NCBI GenBank assembly: GCA_015488995.1
Contig: WFMQ01000149.1
Coordinates: forward strand, 1-40,372
DNA from: Nitratifractor sp.
Lineage (GTDB): Bacteria; Campylobacterota; Campylobacteria; Campylobacterales; Sulfurovaceae
DNA: 40,372 nt
Reading direction: 5' to 3'
This document shows, piece by piece, positions 16,689 through 25,900 of this stretch; the first letter of the stretch is position 1; every line of letters starts with the position of its first letter. The notes under the pieces are model-generated. The model was not told the origin of the DNA. It saw only the letters and a program-made list of their open reading frames with translations, and did no database searches. Both the position numbers and the translations under genes were made by a program.

Positions 16689-17675
16689 TTATACCATGAT
16701 CACGATGCCGGTGATAACGACATTGATAACTGCCAGCGGCATCAAAACTTTCCACGCCAACCACATGAACTGGTCGGGGCGCACGTGAGGCCAAGAAGCC
16801 CGTACCCACAACATCAGGAAGAACATGAATGCAATCTTGAGGATGATTGCCAGCCACCCGGGGATAAACCACAGATCGGTATACCCTCCGAGGAAGATAA
16901 TCGAAGCCAATACCGAGACGGTAATCATGTTGGCATACTCTCCGATGAAGAACATCCCCCAACGCATCCCGCTGTATTCGGTCGCGTACCCGGCGATGAT
17001 CTCTGCTTCATTTTCCAACAGATCAAATGGTGTCCGGTTGGTCTCGGCAAATCCAGCGATCAGGAAAAGGACAAATGCCACCGGCTGCATGAACACCATC
17101 CAGGGATGGGTTTCGTTGTAGTGGTTGAAATCAATCAGCGAAAGAGAACCAACCATCATGATCGGCGCGAGCAGTGACAATCCAGTGACCACTTCATAAC
17201 TGATAAACTGTGCTGCCGTACGTGCCGCACCGATGATCCCCCATTTGTTGGCCTGAGACATCCCCGCCAGCAGGGGACCGTAGAGTCCAGCGGCCATCAT
17301 CCCGAGGACAAAAAGGATCCCAATGTTGACATCGGCAGCGATCGAAGGAACGAAAATCCCAAAGATTGTAAAGTCGGGAAAGACCGGTACAGCCGATAGC
17401 GCAATAAACGCCGTGGCTGCGGTAATAACCGGTGCCACCATAAACATCAACTTGTTGGCATTTTGGGGGATAAAGTCTTCTTTGGTGAAGAGCTTGATCC
17501 CGTCCGCTGCGATCTGGAGCAAACCGTACGGTCCGACATGCATCGGCCCGAGACGACGCTGCATAAAAGCCAGCACTTTCCGCTCAATGTAGGTACCAAA
17601 CCCGGCAATCGCCGAGATGATCGCCAGGATCAGGATCGCCTTGATAATGATGCCCAAATATGTTACTTCCATCAT
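16689..17675 (-). CDS. nuoH: NADH-quinone oxidoreductase subunit H
   Basis: NuoH anchors the peripheral arm and forms much of the quinone tunnel. The 328-residue product has about eight or nine membrane helices. The characteristic loops GPYGLLQIAADGIKLFTKE and RTPFDLLENEAEIIAGY are present, with the conserved acidic residues that line the quinone path. Start ATG 17675 overlaps the second nuoG stop by four bases. Confidence 0.97.
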   Translation of the reverse strand: MMEVTYLGIIIKAILILAIISAIAGFGTYIERKVLAFMQRRLGPMHVGPYGLLQIAADGIKLFTKEDFIPQNANKLMFMVAPVITAATAFIALSAVPVFPDFTIFGIFVPSIAADVNIGILFVLGMMAAGLYGPLLAGMSQANKWGIIGAARTAAQFISYEVVTGLSLLAPIMMVGSLSLIDFNHYNETHPWMVFMQPVAFVLFLIAGFAETNRTPFDLLENEAEIIAGYATEYSGMRWGMFFIGEYANMITVSVLASIIFLGGYTDLWFIPGWLAIILKIAFMFFLMLWVRASWPHVRPDQFMWLAWKVLMPLAVINVVITGIVIMV

Positions 17676-20140
17676 GAACCCTTTCGTAATGTTACTGTCG
17701 CGTATCGGTTGTCACCAAACAGCGCATAAATGTTTTTGTCACTCACAAAATCGGGAATTTCGACAATAGCACCGGAGATGCGTTCTTCAGCGATCACATC
17801 GAGCTCCAACGACCCCTTCGCAAATTCCACGACGACACGCTCACCCAACTCCTCGGCACGTGCTGGTGAAGCGTAGAGGGCAAAGGCTTCAAAAATCTGG
17901 TGGGATTTGTCGGTGAAGTCGTTGAACTGACGCTGGGGATTACAGCGATACGCGAGGGTGCCTTCGAGGATTATACCCTCGTCAAATGCCTCAATTTCGC
18001 TCGCACGCTTCGGAACCGCAGGAACATCCAATGGATAGCCCCGATGCTCCTGTCCATCGTTGGTGTAGCCATTGGGAAGGGCATCAAAATCAACCGCACG
18101 GAATCCACGATCGGTGGGCAGTGATGCGGTCCAATCGATGGTCAATGTTTTCCCCAGACCCAATCCGTTCATCAGGTCGTTCAGCTCATAGCCACCGTAC
18201 TCAATGGCAGCATTGGTAGGAACCACCCGCTTGTTCATAGTCGTCAGTGTCCCTTCCTGCTGGTTGAATGCGGGCATATCGAGATCTCCCGTACCCAGAG
18301 CCGAGAGGGCAAAGTCGCCGGGCTCATTGTATCCCACGACGTACCCCTCCGCCTCAGCATCGAGATCACAGAGGAGGGCGACGCCGAGTGAGTTGCTCTT
18401 GGGGGGTACCATCGCCAGCTTCATACCGCATGCTGTCTCGACGAGTGCCGCCAGCCGTGCCAAGTTTTCAGCGCGGGGATGGAAATAAAGGTCTTCACCG
18501 AGGATCAGGGCAAATGACTCTTTTTTCTTCATCATTTTGTCGAAGAGATCCCCGAAGTTTTCTGCATCAGCCCCGAGTGCCTCGACCAGACCGTTGTGGT
18601 CATATTCGACCTCTTTTTTGACAGTTTTCGGTACCTTTTTGGTCACCTCTTTCTCTTCGCCTGTCTCTGGATCCACCTGTGTCGTCGTGACCGTCTCCAT
18701 CACTTTTTCGGTGACGGTCTTCGTCCGGGTACTGTGGTAGCTCTCAATCGTCTTCCGTACCAATTCGGGCAGTGCCTCGCGGTTGGCAAAAAGATCGAGG
18801 ATCACATACATCGCCAACTCTTCTTCACCGGGTTTGTGCTCAAACGTCGCAACGCTTTTTCCAAAGGTGGGGATCAGGGTATCACCCACCGGATGGAAAT
18901 AGAATCCAGCACCCTTGTTCATCTTCTGAATGTTGTTAAAGACATAACGGACGTTGGGGTTGTCATTGCGGAGTTTGGTGCCGACGGTGATGACAAAGTC
19001 GCTCTCCTTCATGATCGTCTTGAAATCGTCCGGGTAGATCCCCTGCCCCGATGCCTCCCCGTAATAGCGGAGGAAGGATTGAAGGGCGCGTGCTTCGGGG
19101 TTGACCAGCTTGACCCCTTGTTTCTCTTTGAGAGTCTGGAGCATCAACGCCTCTTCGTTGGTGATGACGGAGTTGAAGCGGATGATGTCGGCCTTTTTCA
19201 CTGCGGCAATGGCGCGATCAAAGGCTGGCTTCTCTTTGGTGACGTGGCTGTTTTGGTAATCATATCCAAAACGCCCTGCCCCGCAGAGCGACTGATAGTT
19301 CCACTCGTTTTTGACCCGATAGATCTTCTCTTCAGGGTTCTCGATGGAGGTATGCTTGGTCTCGTAGTAGATGTGGCACCCGCTGGAGCAGTGGGCGCAG
19401 GTAGCCGGGATCTGTTTGAGCTCCCACGCGTTGGTCTGATAGACGAAGTCTTGCTCCGTCAAAGCGCCGACCGGACACACCGCTGTACACTCTCCACAAT
19501 CCGAACAGTCGGTGTATTCGGTGCCGTTGCTCGGGACGATGACCGACTTTTGGAGTTTGTTCCACATGCTGTAGGCATCTTTGGGCATCGTCTCTTTGTA
19601 GGCTTTGTCGAGGGGATCGCCGCCACGGGGGCCGGTCTTGATCGCGGCATCCCCGATCATATCCTTACAGACCGTCACACACCGTTCACACACGATGCAC
19701 AGACCGGCATCGTAGTGGAGAACCGTGCTCCAGTCGGCTGTACCGCGTTTGGTATCGGGGATCGCGTAGTGCTGCGCATCCACCCCAAGCTCAAGCGTAT
19801 AGTTCTGGAGTTCACATTCGCCACTCTGGTCACACACGCCGCACTGAAGCGGGTGGTTGACATCGTAGACTTCCATGATGGCGCGACGCTCTTCGAGGAT
19901 CGCTTCATTTTGGGTGATGACGTTCATTCCATCCTTGGCTTTGGCATTGCACGAATAGACGCGTTTGTCATCGGCTTCGACCAGACAAATTCGGCATGCC
20001 AGTGTGGGTGAACAGCGGGTCAGATAGCAGATCGCCGGGATAAAAATCCCATGGGCGCGTGCCACGTTGAGGATGAAGTCCCCCTCCTGTGCTTGACACG
20101 TAATACCGTCGATTGTGATTGTGATATTCTTACTCATCAT
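17672..20140 (-). CDS. nuoG: NADH-quinone oxidoreductase subunit G, second paralogue (NuoG2)
   Basis: This is the second of two adjacent NuoG proteins, about 822 residues. The ATG at 20140 (or the next codon, 20137) lies inside the last codons of the first nuoG, behind AGGGAA. Cluster ligands run in the usual order: N-terminal [2Fe-2S] cysteines (CRICLVEA and the cysteines on either side), HPLQCGVCDQSGEC with its histidine, CIVCERCVTVC, CSDCGECTAVCP, and an N7-type set CAHCSSGC with a later C in LCGAGR. The rest is a molybdopterin-oxidoreductase-like region. About 45 residues rich in Thr, Lys, Val and Glu (near residues 490-535) have no counterpart in the first NuoG. It probably wires electrons toward NuoI. 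Confidence 0.93.
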   Translation of the reverse strand: MMSKNITITIDGITCQAQEGDFILNVARAHGIFIPAICYLTRCSPTLACRICLVEADDKRVYSCNAKAKDGMNVITQNEAILEERRAIMEVYDVNHPLQCGVCDQSGECELQNYTLELGVDAQHYAIPDTKRGTADWSTVLHYDAGLCIVCERCVTVCKDMIGDAAIKTGPRGGDPLDKAYKETMPKDAYSMWNKLQKSVIVPSNGTEYTDCSDCGECTAVCPVGALTEQDFVYQTNAWELKQIPATCAHCSSGCHIYYETKHTSIENPEEKIYRVKNEWNYQSLCGAGRFGYDYQNSHVTKEKPAFDRAIAAVKKADIIRFNSVITNEEALMLQTLKEKQGVKLVNPEARALQSFLRYYGEASGQGIYPDDFKTIMKESDFVITVGTKLRNDNPNVRYVFNNIQKMNKGAGFYFHPVGDTLIPTFGKSVATFEHKPGEEELAMYVILDLFANREALPELVRKTIESYHSTRTKTVTEKVMETVTTTQVDPETGEEKEVTKKVPKTVKKEVEYDHNGLVEALGADAENFGDLFDKMMKKKESFALILGEDLYFHPRAENLARLAALVETACGMKLAMVPPKSNSLGVALLCDLDAEAEGYVVGYNEPGDFALSALGTGDLDMPAFNQQEGTLTTMNKRVVPTNAAIEYGGYELNDLMNGLGLGKTLTIDWTASLPTDRGFRAVDFDALPNGYTNDGQEHRGYPLDVPAVPKRASEIEAFDEGIILEGTLAYRCNPQRQFNDFTDKSHQIFEAFALYASPARAEELGERVVVEFAKGSLELDVIAEERISGAIVEIPDFVSDKNIYALFGDNRYATVTLRKGS

Positions 20141-22409
20141 CGTTCCCTGTCGTTTCAAATTTCAGGTGGGCAAATCGATAAGAGGATAGCGCAAAAGCAC
20201 TTAATCCCCTGTCCCAAGTGGGGTGAATCGCCACGGTACCTTTGAGCGTCGTATCGATATGAAACACACGTTCATACGAGACGCCATCCTGCTCAAATCG
20301 GATGGTTTGCCCCTCAGCGATCTTTGCCGCCGCTGCAAACTGCGCCGATCCTTTGAGGCATCCCTTTTCGGGCTCCCGCATGCTTCGCGCGGTGAAGGGC
20401 GAGAAAGCATTGCCCTCATTGCACCGATAGATCAGCACCCCGTCGTAGGTGGGCAAATCATCTGGCTCCGTGTAGGTTTCATTGGCCGGACACGCGTGAG
20501 CCTCAAGGAGATACCCCCGATACTCTGTACCTATGGCATCGAAGTAATCGGGCAAATCATCGAAGGCAACCGCCTTGAACCCTGCCTCCGCAGGGAGGTT
20601 TGGCGTCTGATCAATCGTATAGCGACTGCCGATCCCAAAGGCATGGAGCAGTTCGTTGAGGGTGTAGCCACCATACGGAAGTGCCGGATGGGTCGGCACC
20701 ACCCGCTGATCGACGGTGACCAACGTCCCCTCCTGCTGGTTGAGGGCCGGCATGTCGAGGTCTCCCTCCCCCAGAGCCGAGAGGACGAAGTCCCCTGGAG
20801 CATTGTAGCCGACGGTGTACCTTTCGGCACCCTCACTGAGGGTACATATCTCGGCGACCCCCCGTGCGTTGGTCGCGGGAGGGACGATCAGCACGTTGAA
20901 GTCTCCGTATTTCTCAATCGCAGCGATCCAGCGGGCGATGCTCTCAGACTCGGGGTGCGTGTAGAGATCCGCACCGACGATGAGGGTAAACCCTTGTTTT
21001 TTCCACAACGACAGTGCCAGTGCCTCAAGCTCCTCTTCGCCCACATTGCTCTCCGCACTCAGGTTGCCGATGTCCAGCTCGTCAAGTGTCGATTGCAATG
21101 CTTCGGGAAGGGCTTTGCCGTGCAACAATGTGGCGGCCAACAAAGCGGCCACCCCCTCTTCGCTCCCCACTTCGTATTTGACAAATTGGGTGACGAGGTT
21201 CTGCATGCGGGCATCTTCCATCGGGTGGAAATACGCGATACGCGCTTGATGGCGTTTGCTTGCCATGGCCATGTGGTATTTGACCATCGGATTGTCGTCG
21301 TAGATACGGGTACCGAGTACCACGATCGCACGGGAGTGTGCCACATCATCCAGCGACGCGCGGTAGAGGGTGGTACCGCTCACCTCTCGATAGGCGCGCA
21401 GGAAACGCTGATACCCATGGGCATCGTCGCAGACCAGTTTGACATCATGGGCAGTACGGAATTGCTCCAGCAGTAGTGCTTCTTCATTGGTGATCGTCGC
21501 TGAAAATCGAAGGGTATCAGCTTGCTTGAGAGCGGCAACGGCGCGATCAAAGGCCGCCGCGTCTTGTGTCGCCTCTTGATTGGCATAGTCAAAGGCAAAA
21601 CGCCCTGCCCCGCACAGTGAGCTGAACTCCGATTCATTGGTCACACGATAGATCTTCTCCTGTGCCGTGTCAATGCTCTCATGCTTCACTTCATAATAGA
21701 GCTGACATCCGCTCGAACAGTGGGCACAACTGGCCGGAATCCGGTTCATCTCCCAGGCGTTGGCAGAGTACTTGAAATCGGTACTCACCAACGCACCCAC
21801 CGGGCAGACCGCCATGCACTCACCGCACTCGGCACATTGCTGGTCGAGCTTGGCGTTGATGATGGTTGATTTGTATCCGCCGACGCTGATCTGGAGGGCT
21901 TCGTCTCCGACCACTTCGTTGCAGACGTGGACACATTTTTCACAGAGGATACAGAGTGCGGGATCGTAGGAGATAAATCCCCAGTCCTGCACCGGGCGAT
22001 GCTGATCGCGTGCTGTAAAGGTCTGTTCGTCCACGCCAAATTCTACCGTTTTGCCTTGCAGGTCACACTCGCCACTCTTGTCACACACTCCGCACTCGAG
22101 GGGGTGGTTGACATCGTAAAGCTTGGTGATGTTCTGCCGCTCGCGATAGAGATCATCTGAGTGGGTGGTGATGACCGCACCGTCCACCGCTTTCTCCTGG
22201 CAGGAGAGGATCATCCCTTCGACGTTTTCGACTTCGACCACACACATCCGACAGGAAGCGATGGGCTCGACTTTGGAGAGGTAGCACATGGTGGGGATGT
22301 AGATGTCGTTGGCACGTGCGACTTGGAGGATCGTTTGCCCCCATTCGCCTCGGCACACCTGACCATCGATCGTGACGGTAATGGTTTTATTGGGTTCACG
22401 TACACTCAT
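20130..22409 (-). CDS. nuoG: NADH-quinone oxidoreductase subunit G, first paralogue (NuoG1)
   Basis: This 759-residue NuoG starts at ATG 22409, one base after the stop of the hybrid NuoF-like gene; the frame is open further up but that part overlaps the previous gene. It carries the [2Fe-2S] region (CYLSKVEPIASCRMC and a later C), HPLECGVCDKSGEC, CILCEKCVHVC, CAECGECMAVCP and CAHCSSGC with LCGAGRF, the same set as the second NuoG. Long stretches match the downstream paralogue, for example GYNAPGDFVLSALGEGDLDM against GYNEPGDFALSALGTGDLDM, so the pair arose by duplication. The two overlap by 8-11 bases. One may be the functional NuoG and the other a partner of the altered input module. Confidence 0.93.
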   Translation of the reverse strand: MSVREPNKTITVTIDGQVCRGEWGQTILQVARANDIYIPTMCYLSKVEPIASCRMCVVEVENVEGMILSCQEKAVDGAVITTHSDDLYRERQNITKLYDVNHPLECGVCDKSGECDLQGKTVEFGVDEQTFTARDQHRPVQDWGFISYDPALCILCEKCVHVCNEVVGDEALQISVGGYKSTIINAKLDQQCAECGECMAVCPVGALVSTDFKYSANAWEMNRIPASCAHCSSGCQLYYEVKHESIDTAQEKIYRVTNESEFSSLCGAGRFAFDYANQEATQDAAAFDRAVAALKQADTLRFSATITNEEALLLEQFRTAHDVKLVCDDAHGYQRFLRAYREVSGTTLYRASLDDVAHSRAIVVLGTRIYDDNPMVKYHMAMASKRHQARIAYFHPMEDARMQNLVTQFVKYEVGSEEGVAALLAATLLHGKALPEALQSTLDELDIGNLSAESNVGEEELEALALSLWKKQGFTLIVGADLYTHPESESIARWIAAIEKYGDFNVLIVPPATNARGVAEICTLSEGAERYTVGYNAPGDFVLSALGEGDLDMPALNQQEGTLVTVDQRVVPTHPALPYGGYTLNELLHAFGIGSRYTIDQTPNLPAEAGFKAVAFDDLPDYFDAIGTEYRGYLLEAHACPANETYTEPDDLPTYDGVLIYRCNEGNAFSPFTARSMREPEKGCLKGSAQFAAAAKIAEGQTIRFEQDGVSYERVFHIDTTLKGTVAIHPTWDRGLSAFALSSYRFAHLKFETTGNDDE

Positions 22410-22410
22410 A

Positions 22411-24420
22411 TCACACCACCACCATCGAAATATAATAACAACGCATGCAGCGCTCCGCTTCGGCAATCGCCTCTTCCCCGGTGAAACCGAGATTGACCTC
22501 TTTGCTGTTGGTCTTGCGTTCATCGGTCTCGAGTTTCTCGCTCACTTGACGCGGGAGACCCGGCATCCACCCAGTGATTGTTTCGTTTTTGTCGTACACT
22601 TTGAGCTTCTGGAGGTGATCCTCCATGATCTCTTCATCGGCGAGGCTCACTTCTCCGTCGTAGATATAGCGACTGATGACCGAGGCGGCTCGCTTGGCCT
22701 GACCGACCGCATTGACGATGGTCATTGGGCCATACTCACAGTCTCCCGCTCCGAACAGACCGGGACGGGAGGTCATGTAGTCCTTGCCGTTGGTCAGGAT
22801 GGTGTTCCAGCTGGTGAGCTTGACATCCCACTCCTCGGGGAGCAACTGCAAATCCGCAGCCTGCGAAACAGCGGGGATCAAAAAGTCGGTTTCGATCTCG
22901 AAGTCCCCATCTTCGATCTTGACCAGCTGAGGCCGACCGCCATCCGGGTCGGGAACCAGTTCAAATTTGTTAACTTTGAGGCGTTTAAGTACATCATTTT
23001 CATCTACGATCTTTTCGACGGCGGAGTGGAAGATAAATTCCACCCCTTCTTCGACCGCTTCGTGGTACTCCTCGTACGTTGTGTTGCGAATGATGGTTTT
23101 TTCATCCCGACGGTAGAGCATGACGACTTTCTTGGCGCCTTCACGGACGGCGCAGCGGACGACGTCCATGGAGGTAAATCCTCCCCCGACGCAGACAACG
23201 GTCTTGTCTTTGAGATCCTCCGATGCAGAAGAGCCGATACGATACTTGGTCCAAAGGTTGACTTTGTCAAGCATATCAATCGCCCCCCAGTACCCTTGGA
23301 TCTCTGAGCGTTCATTGTCTGCGCGTACTTTCTTGGAGAGGCGCGTACCAAAAGCCAGCAACGTGGCATCGTATTCGGCATCGATCTCCTTGAGGCGTTC
23401 GGCATCCACCCGATGGTTGGTGTGCACGGTGACGGCCTCCATGGAGGTGACCAATTCGATGTCTTGGTTGTACTTCTCGATCGGCATGCGGTATTGGGGG
23501 ACTCCCACGGCGACTTCCCCGCCCAGTACAGGCAATTCTTCGAAGATGTCAACCTTGATCCCCTCAAGTGCCAGGTAGTATGCGGCGGTCAATCCAGCAG
23601 GTCCCGCACCAATGATGGCTACTTTTTTCCCATCATTGCGCAGTGGCTTGGGCTCCATAGGGTGGAGATACCCCAACCCATGATCAGTCTCATAATCGGC
23701 ACCGAGACGCTTGAGCTCCATGATGGAGATGGGCTCATCGAGATTGGTGCGCCGGCATGCTGTCTCACAGGGATGGGGGCACACACGCCCACAGGTATGT
23801 GCCAGCGGCATCGTCTGACGGGTCGCCTGAAGCGAATCGGCAAACTGCATGTCCCGCACCCCTTCGATGTACGCCGGGATATCGACGTGGGAGGGGCAGG
23901 CATCGGTGCAGGGAGCCGTCACTTTGGCGATGTAGGTTGTATCCGCCTCGTAGTGGATGGACGGTTTCTGCTCGAGGATGCACGTGTCAAACTGCTCTTT
24001 GTAGTGATCCATCAGATCGAGGATGGGCTTGGGGACGGTACGTCCAATCTCGCACTTGGAGGTGAGCATCATGGTCTGGCTCACTTCCCGTAAGTGTTCG
24101 ATGTCTTCAAATGCCCCTTCCCCCCGGGCGATTTTGTCCAACAAGTCGTAGAGTATCCGTCCGCCCCAGCGCCCCGGTGCACACCGTCCGCATGCCTCAG
24201 AATATTTCTGATACTGTGACGCATATTCGGTCGCCAGACGCACGGCATCGATCTCCTCTTCGAAGATCGCGACACCGTCCCAACCGACAAACGCTTTGGA
24301 TCGGGTATCGGCGGTATACTCTTCGGGCAATTTGTAAGCCGATTCAACACACGCCTCGGGATCTTTGCCCCGGTTGTCGATCTGCTCACCGCGCCACGTC
24401 GAGAAAACCACGTGACTCAT
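22411..24420 (-). CDS. NuoF-fragment/GltD-like hybrid flavoprotein in the NuoF position
   Basis: This 669-residue protein occupies the NuoF place. Residues about 60-145 match the C-terminal iron-sulfur part of NuoF, but the cluster motif CGxCxPCR reads C77-GR-C80-AP-G83-R, with C123 further on, so one of four N3 cysteines is missing. NuoF's FMN and NADH domain is absent. From residue 165 it is a GltD-type module: cysteines C171, C175, C210, C214, C218 and C222 for [4Fe-4S] clusters, FAD loop GAGPAG at 271-276, an NAD(P)H loop VGGGFTSMD near 415, and GLFGAGDCEYGP. It ends with a CMRC pair. It probably oxidises NAD(P)H, or exchanges electrons with another carrier, for complex I. It overlaps the upstream gene (TGATG). 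Confidence 0.9.
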   Translation of the reverse strand: MSHVVFSTWRGEQIDNRGKDPEACVESAYKLPEEYTADTRSKAFVGWDGVAIFEEEIDAVRLATEYASQYQKYSEACGRCAPGRWGGRILYDLLDKIARGEGAFEDIEHLREVSQTMMLTSKCEIGRTVPKPILDLMDHYKEQFDTCILEQKPSIHYEADTTYIAKVTAPCTDACPSHVDIPAYIEGVRDMQFADSLQATRQTMPLAHTCGRVCPHPCETACRRTNLDEPISIMELKRLGADYETDHGLGYLHPMEPKPLRNDGKKVAIIGAGPAGLTAAYYLALEGIKVDIFEELPVLGGEVAVGVPQYRMPIEKYNQDIELVTSMEAVTVHTNHRVDAERLKEIDAEYDATLLAFGTRLSKKVRADNERSEIQGYWGAIDMLDKVNLWTKYRIGSSASEDLKDKTVVCVGGGFTSMDVVRCAVREGAKKVVMLYRRDEKTIIRNTTYEEYHEAVEEGVEFIFHSAVEKIVDENDVLKRLKVNKFELVPDPDGGRPQLVKIEDGDFEIETDFLIPAVSQAADLQLLPEEWDVKLTSWNTILTNGKDYMTSRPGLFGAGDCEYGPMTIVNAVGQAKRAASVISRYIYDGEVSLADEEIMEDHLQKLKVYDKNETITGWMPGLPRQVSEKLETDERKTNSKEVNLGFTGEEAIAEAERCMRCYYISMVVV

Positions 24421-24653
24421 CAGGTACCCTTTTTCTTGACGACAATCGCCCAGTCCACTTCGTTGAACTTGAGCGAATTCATCAGCGTATGGCCGTGTTC
24501 TTTGACCACGTCAGCACTCGTCTGGATCGCAGAGAAATCTCCCACTTCAAAAAGGAAGATCCCCACCTCTTCGGCACGGAGACCGGTATCGATCAGTTCA
24601 ACCATTCGGTCATAAAAATCATCATGAAGATGGCGCAAATCGTATCGTTTCAT
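24420..24653 (-). CDS. Small NuoE-position protein of Campylobacterota complex I
   Basis: This 77-residue acidic protein sits between nuoD and the NuoF-like gene, where NuoE is normally encoded. It has no cysteines, so it cannot hold the [2Fe-2S] cluster of real NuoE. Stretches such as VGIFLFEVGDFS and SLKFNEVDWAIVVKKK resemble, from memory, the short HP1264/Cj1575-type proteins at this place in Helicobacter and Campylobacter. A structural role in the peripheral arm or a docking role for the electron donor is plausible but unproven. It begins 12 bases after the nuoD stop. Confidence 0.85.
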   Translation of the reverse strand: MKRYDLRHLHDDFYDRMVELIDTGLRAEEVGIFLFEVGDFSAIQTSADVVKEHGHTLMNSLKFNEVDWAIVVKKKGT

Positions 24654-24665
24654 CTGGACTCCTTA

Positions 24666-25892
24666 TTAGCGGTCAACTTCGCCAAAGACGATGTTGGTAT
24701 TTCCGATGATGGCAACCACATCCGCAAGGTACGTACCGGGGAGGATGTGTTGCAAAATTCCCGTGTGGAAAAAGCTGGGTGCCCGGATCTTGAGGCGATA
24801 CGCATACGGCTCGCCCTCCGAACGGATAAAGAAGCCCAACTCCCCTTTGGGGGATTCGGTGGGGGCATACACGGTCCCTTTGGGCGGGCGCATCCCCTGA
24901 GTGACGAGGACAAAGTGCTGCATCAGCGCATAGTTCTGTGTCATGATCTCTTCTTTGGGAGCCGAGATGTATTTGGGGTTATGCGCCATGATTTGCGGCT
25001 CGGTTTTACGGTGCATCGGAATGAGCTGGCGGAGGATTTTAACCGATTCCTTCATCTCCTCCATGTAGAGGCGATAGCGGCCGTAGCTGTCGTTGCGGTC
25101 ACTGACAGGGATGTCAAAGTCCAATTCACCGTAGAGTTCGTACGGCTCCTCTTTGCGGACATCGTATTGGATACCTGATCCACGCAGCAGGACACCGGTA
25201 CACCCCCAGCTGAGGGCATCTTCGGGGGTGACGACCCCCACATCCTCGAGACGCATCTTCCAAATACGGTTCTCCGTCAGAAGATCTTCGTAAAGTTTAA
25301 TCTGCTCCGGAAGTTTATCGATATACGTACTGAGCTGCTCCAGCCATCCGGCAGGCAAGTCAAGGGGAACCCCTCCAATCCGTACCGCTGAGTGTGTCAG
25401 ACGCGCCCCACAGTAGTCTTCGACCAAATCCATCGCAAACTCCCGCTCCCGAAAGGCATAGAGGAAGACCGACATCGCCCCCACATCGAGTGCATGGGTC
25501 GCGAGGAAGAAGAGGTGTGACATGATCCGGTTGAGCTCAAGCAACATCGTCCGGATCACTTGCGCCCGACGGGGCACCTCCAACCCGATCAATCGCTCGA
25601 CCGAGAGAGCAAACGCATAGTTGTTGGAGGTCGATGCGATGTAATCAAGACGATCCGTGGTGGGGAGAAATTCATTGTAGATCATATTTTCAGCCATCTT
25701 CTCGACCCCACGGTGGAGGTAACCGATATCGGGATAGGCTTTGACCACTTTCTCTCCATCCAATTCCAACACCAGACGGAGCTGTCCATGTGCCGAGGGG
25801 TGCTGGGGGCCGAAGTTGATCACCATGGTGTTATCATCCCGCTCGAAATTGAGGTTCTCAAAAAACGGTTTCAGTTTGTTAGGCTCTTGCAT
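24666..25892 (-). CDS. nuoD: NADH-quinone oxidoreductase subunit D
   Basis: NuoD is the 49-kDa-type subunit that, with NuoB, forms the quinone reduction site. The 408-residue product begins with [11 protein letters not shown] and soon shows [20 protein letters not shown], the family hallmark with its conserved histidines. [22 protein letters not shown] and the C-terminal [14 protein letters not shown] are also conserved. Length agrees with other Campylobacterota NuoD. It is separate from NuoC and follows it by eight bases. Confidence 0.97.
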   Translation of the reverse strand: MQEPNKLKPFFENLNFERDDNTMVINFGPQHPSAHGQLRLVLELDGEKVVKAYPDIGYLHRGVEKMAENMIYNEFLPTTDRLDYIASTSNNYAFALSVERLIGLEVPRRAQVIRTMLLELNRIMSHLFFLATHALDVGAMSVFLYAFREREFAMDLVEDYCGARLTHSAVRIGGVPLDLPAGWLEQLSTYIDKLPEQIKLYEDLLTENRIWKMRLEDVGVVTPEDALSWGCTGVLLRGSGIQYDVRKEEPYELYGELDFDIPVSDRNDSYGRYRLYMEEMKESVKILRQLIPMHRKTEPQIMAHNPKYISAPKEEIMTQNYALMQHFVLVTQGMRPPKGTVYAPTESPKGELGFFIRSEGEPYAYRLKIRAPSFFHTGILQHILPGTYLADVVAIIGNTNIVFGEVDR

Positions 25893-25900
25893 AACCCCTC

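Noticed and set aside
18596-20011. 471-codon open frame on the plus strand
   Set aside because: It is antisense to the second nuoG, whose product has complete cluster motifs; the plus-strand translation shows no family features and no ribosome site.
20223-21476. 417-codon open frame on the plus strand
   Set aside because: Antisense to the first nuoG; a by-product of high-GC codon use.
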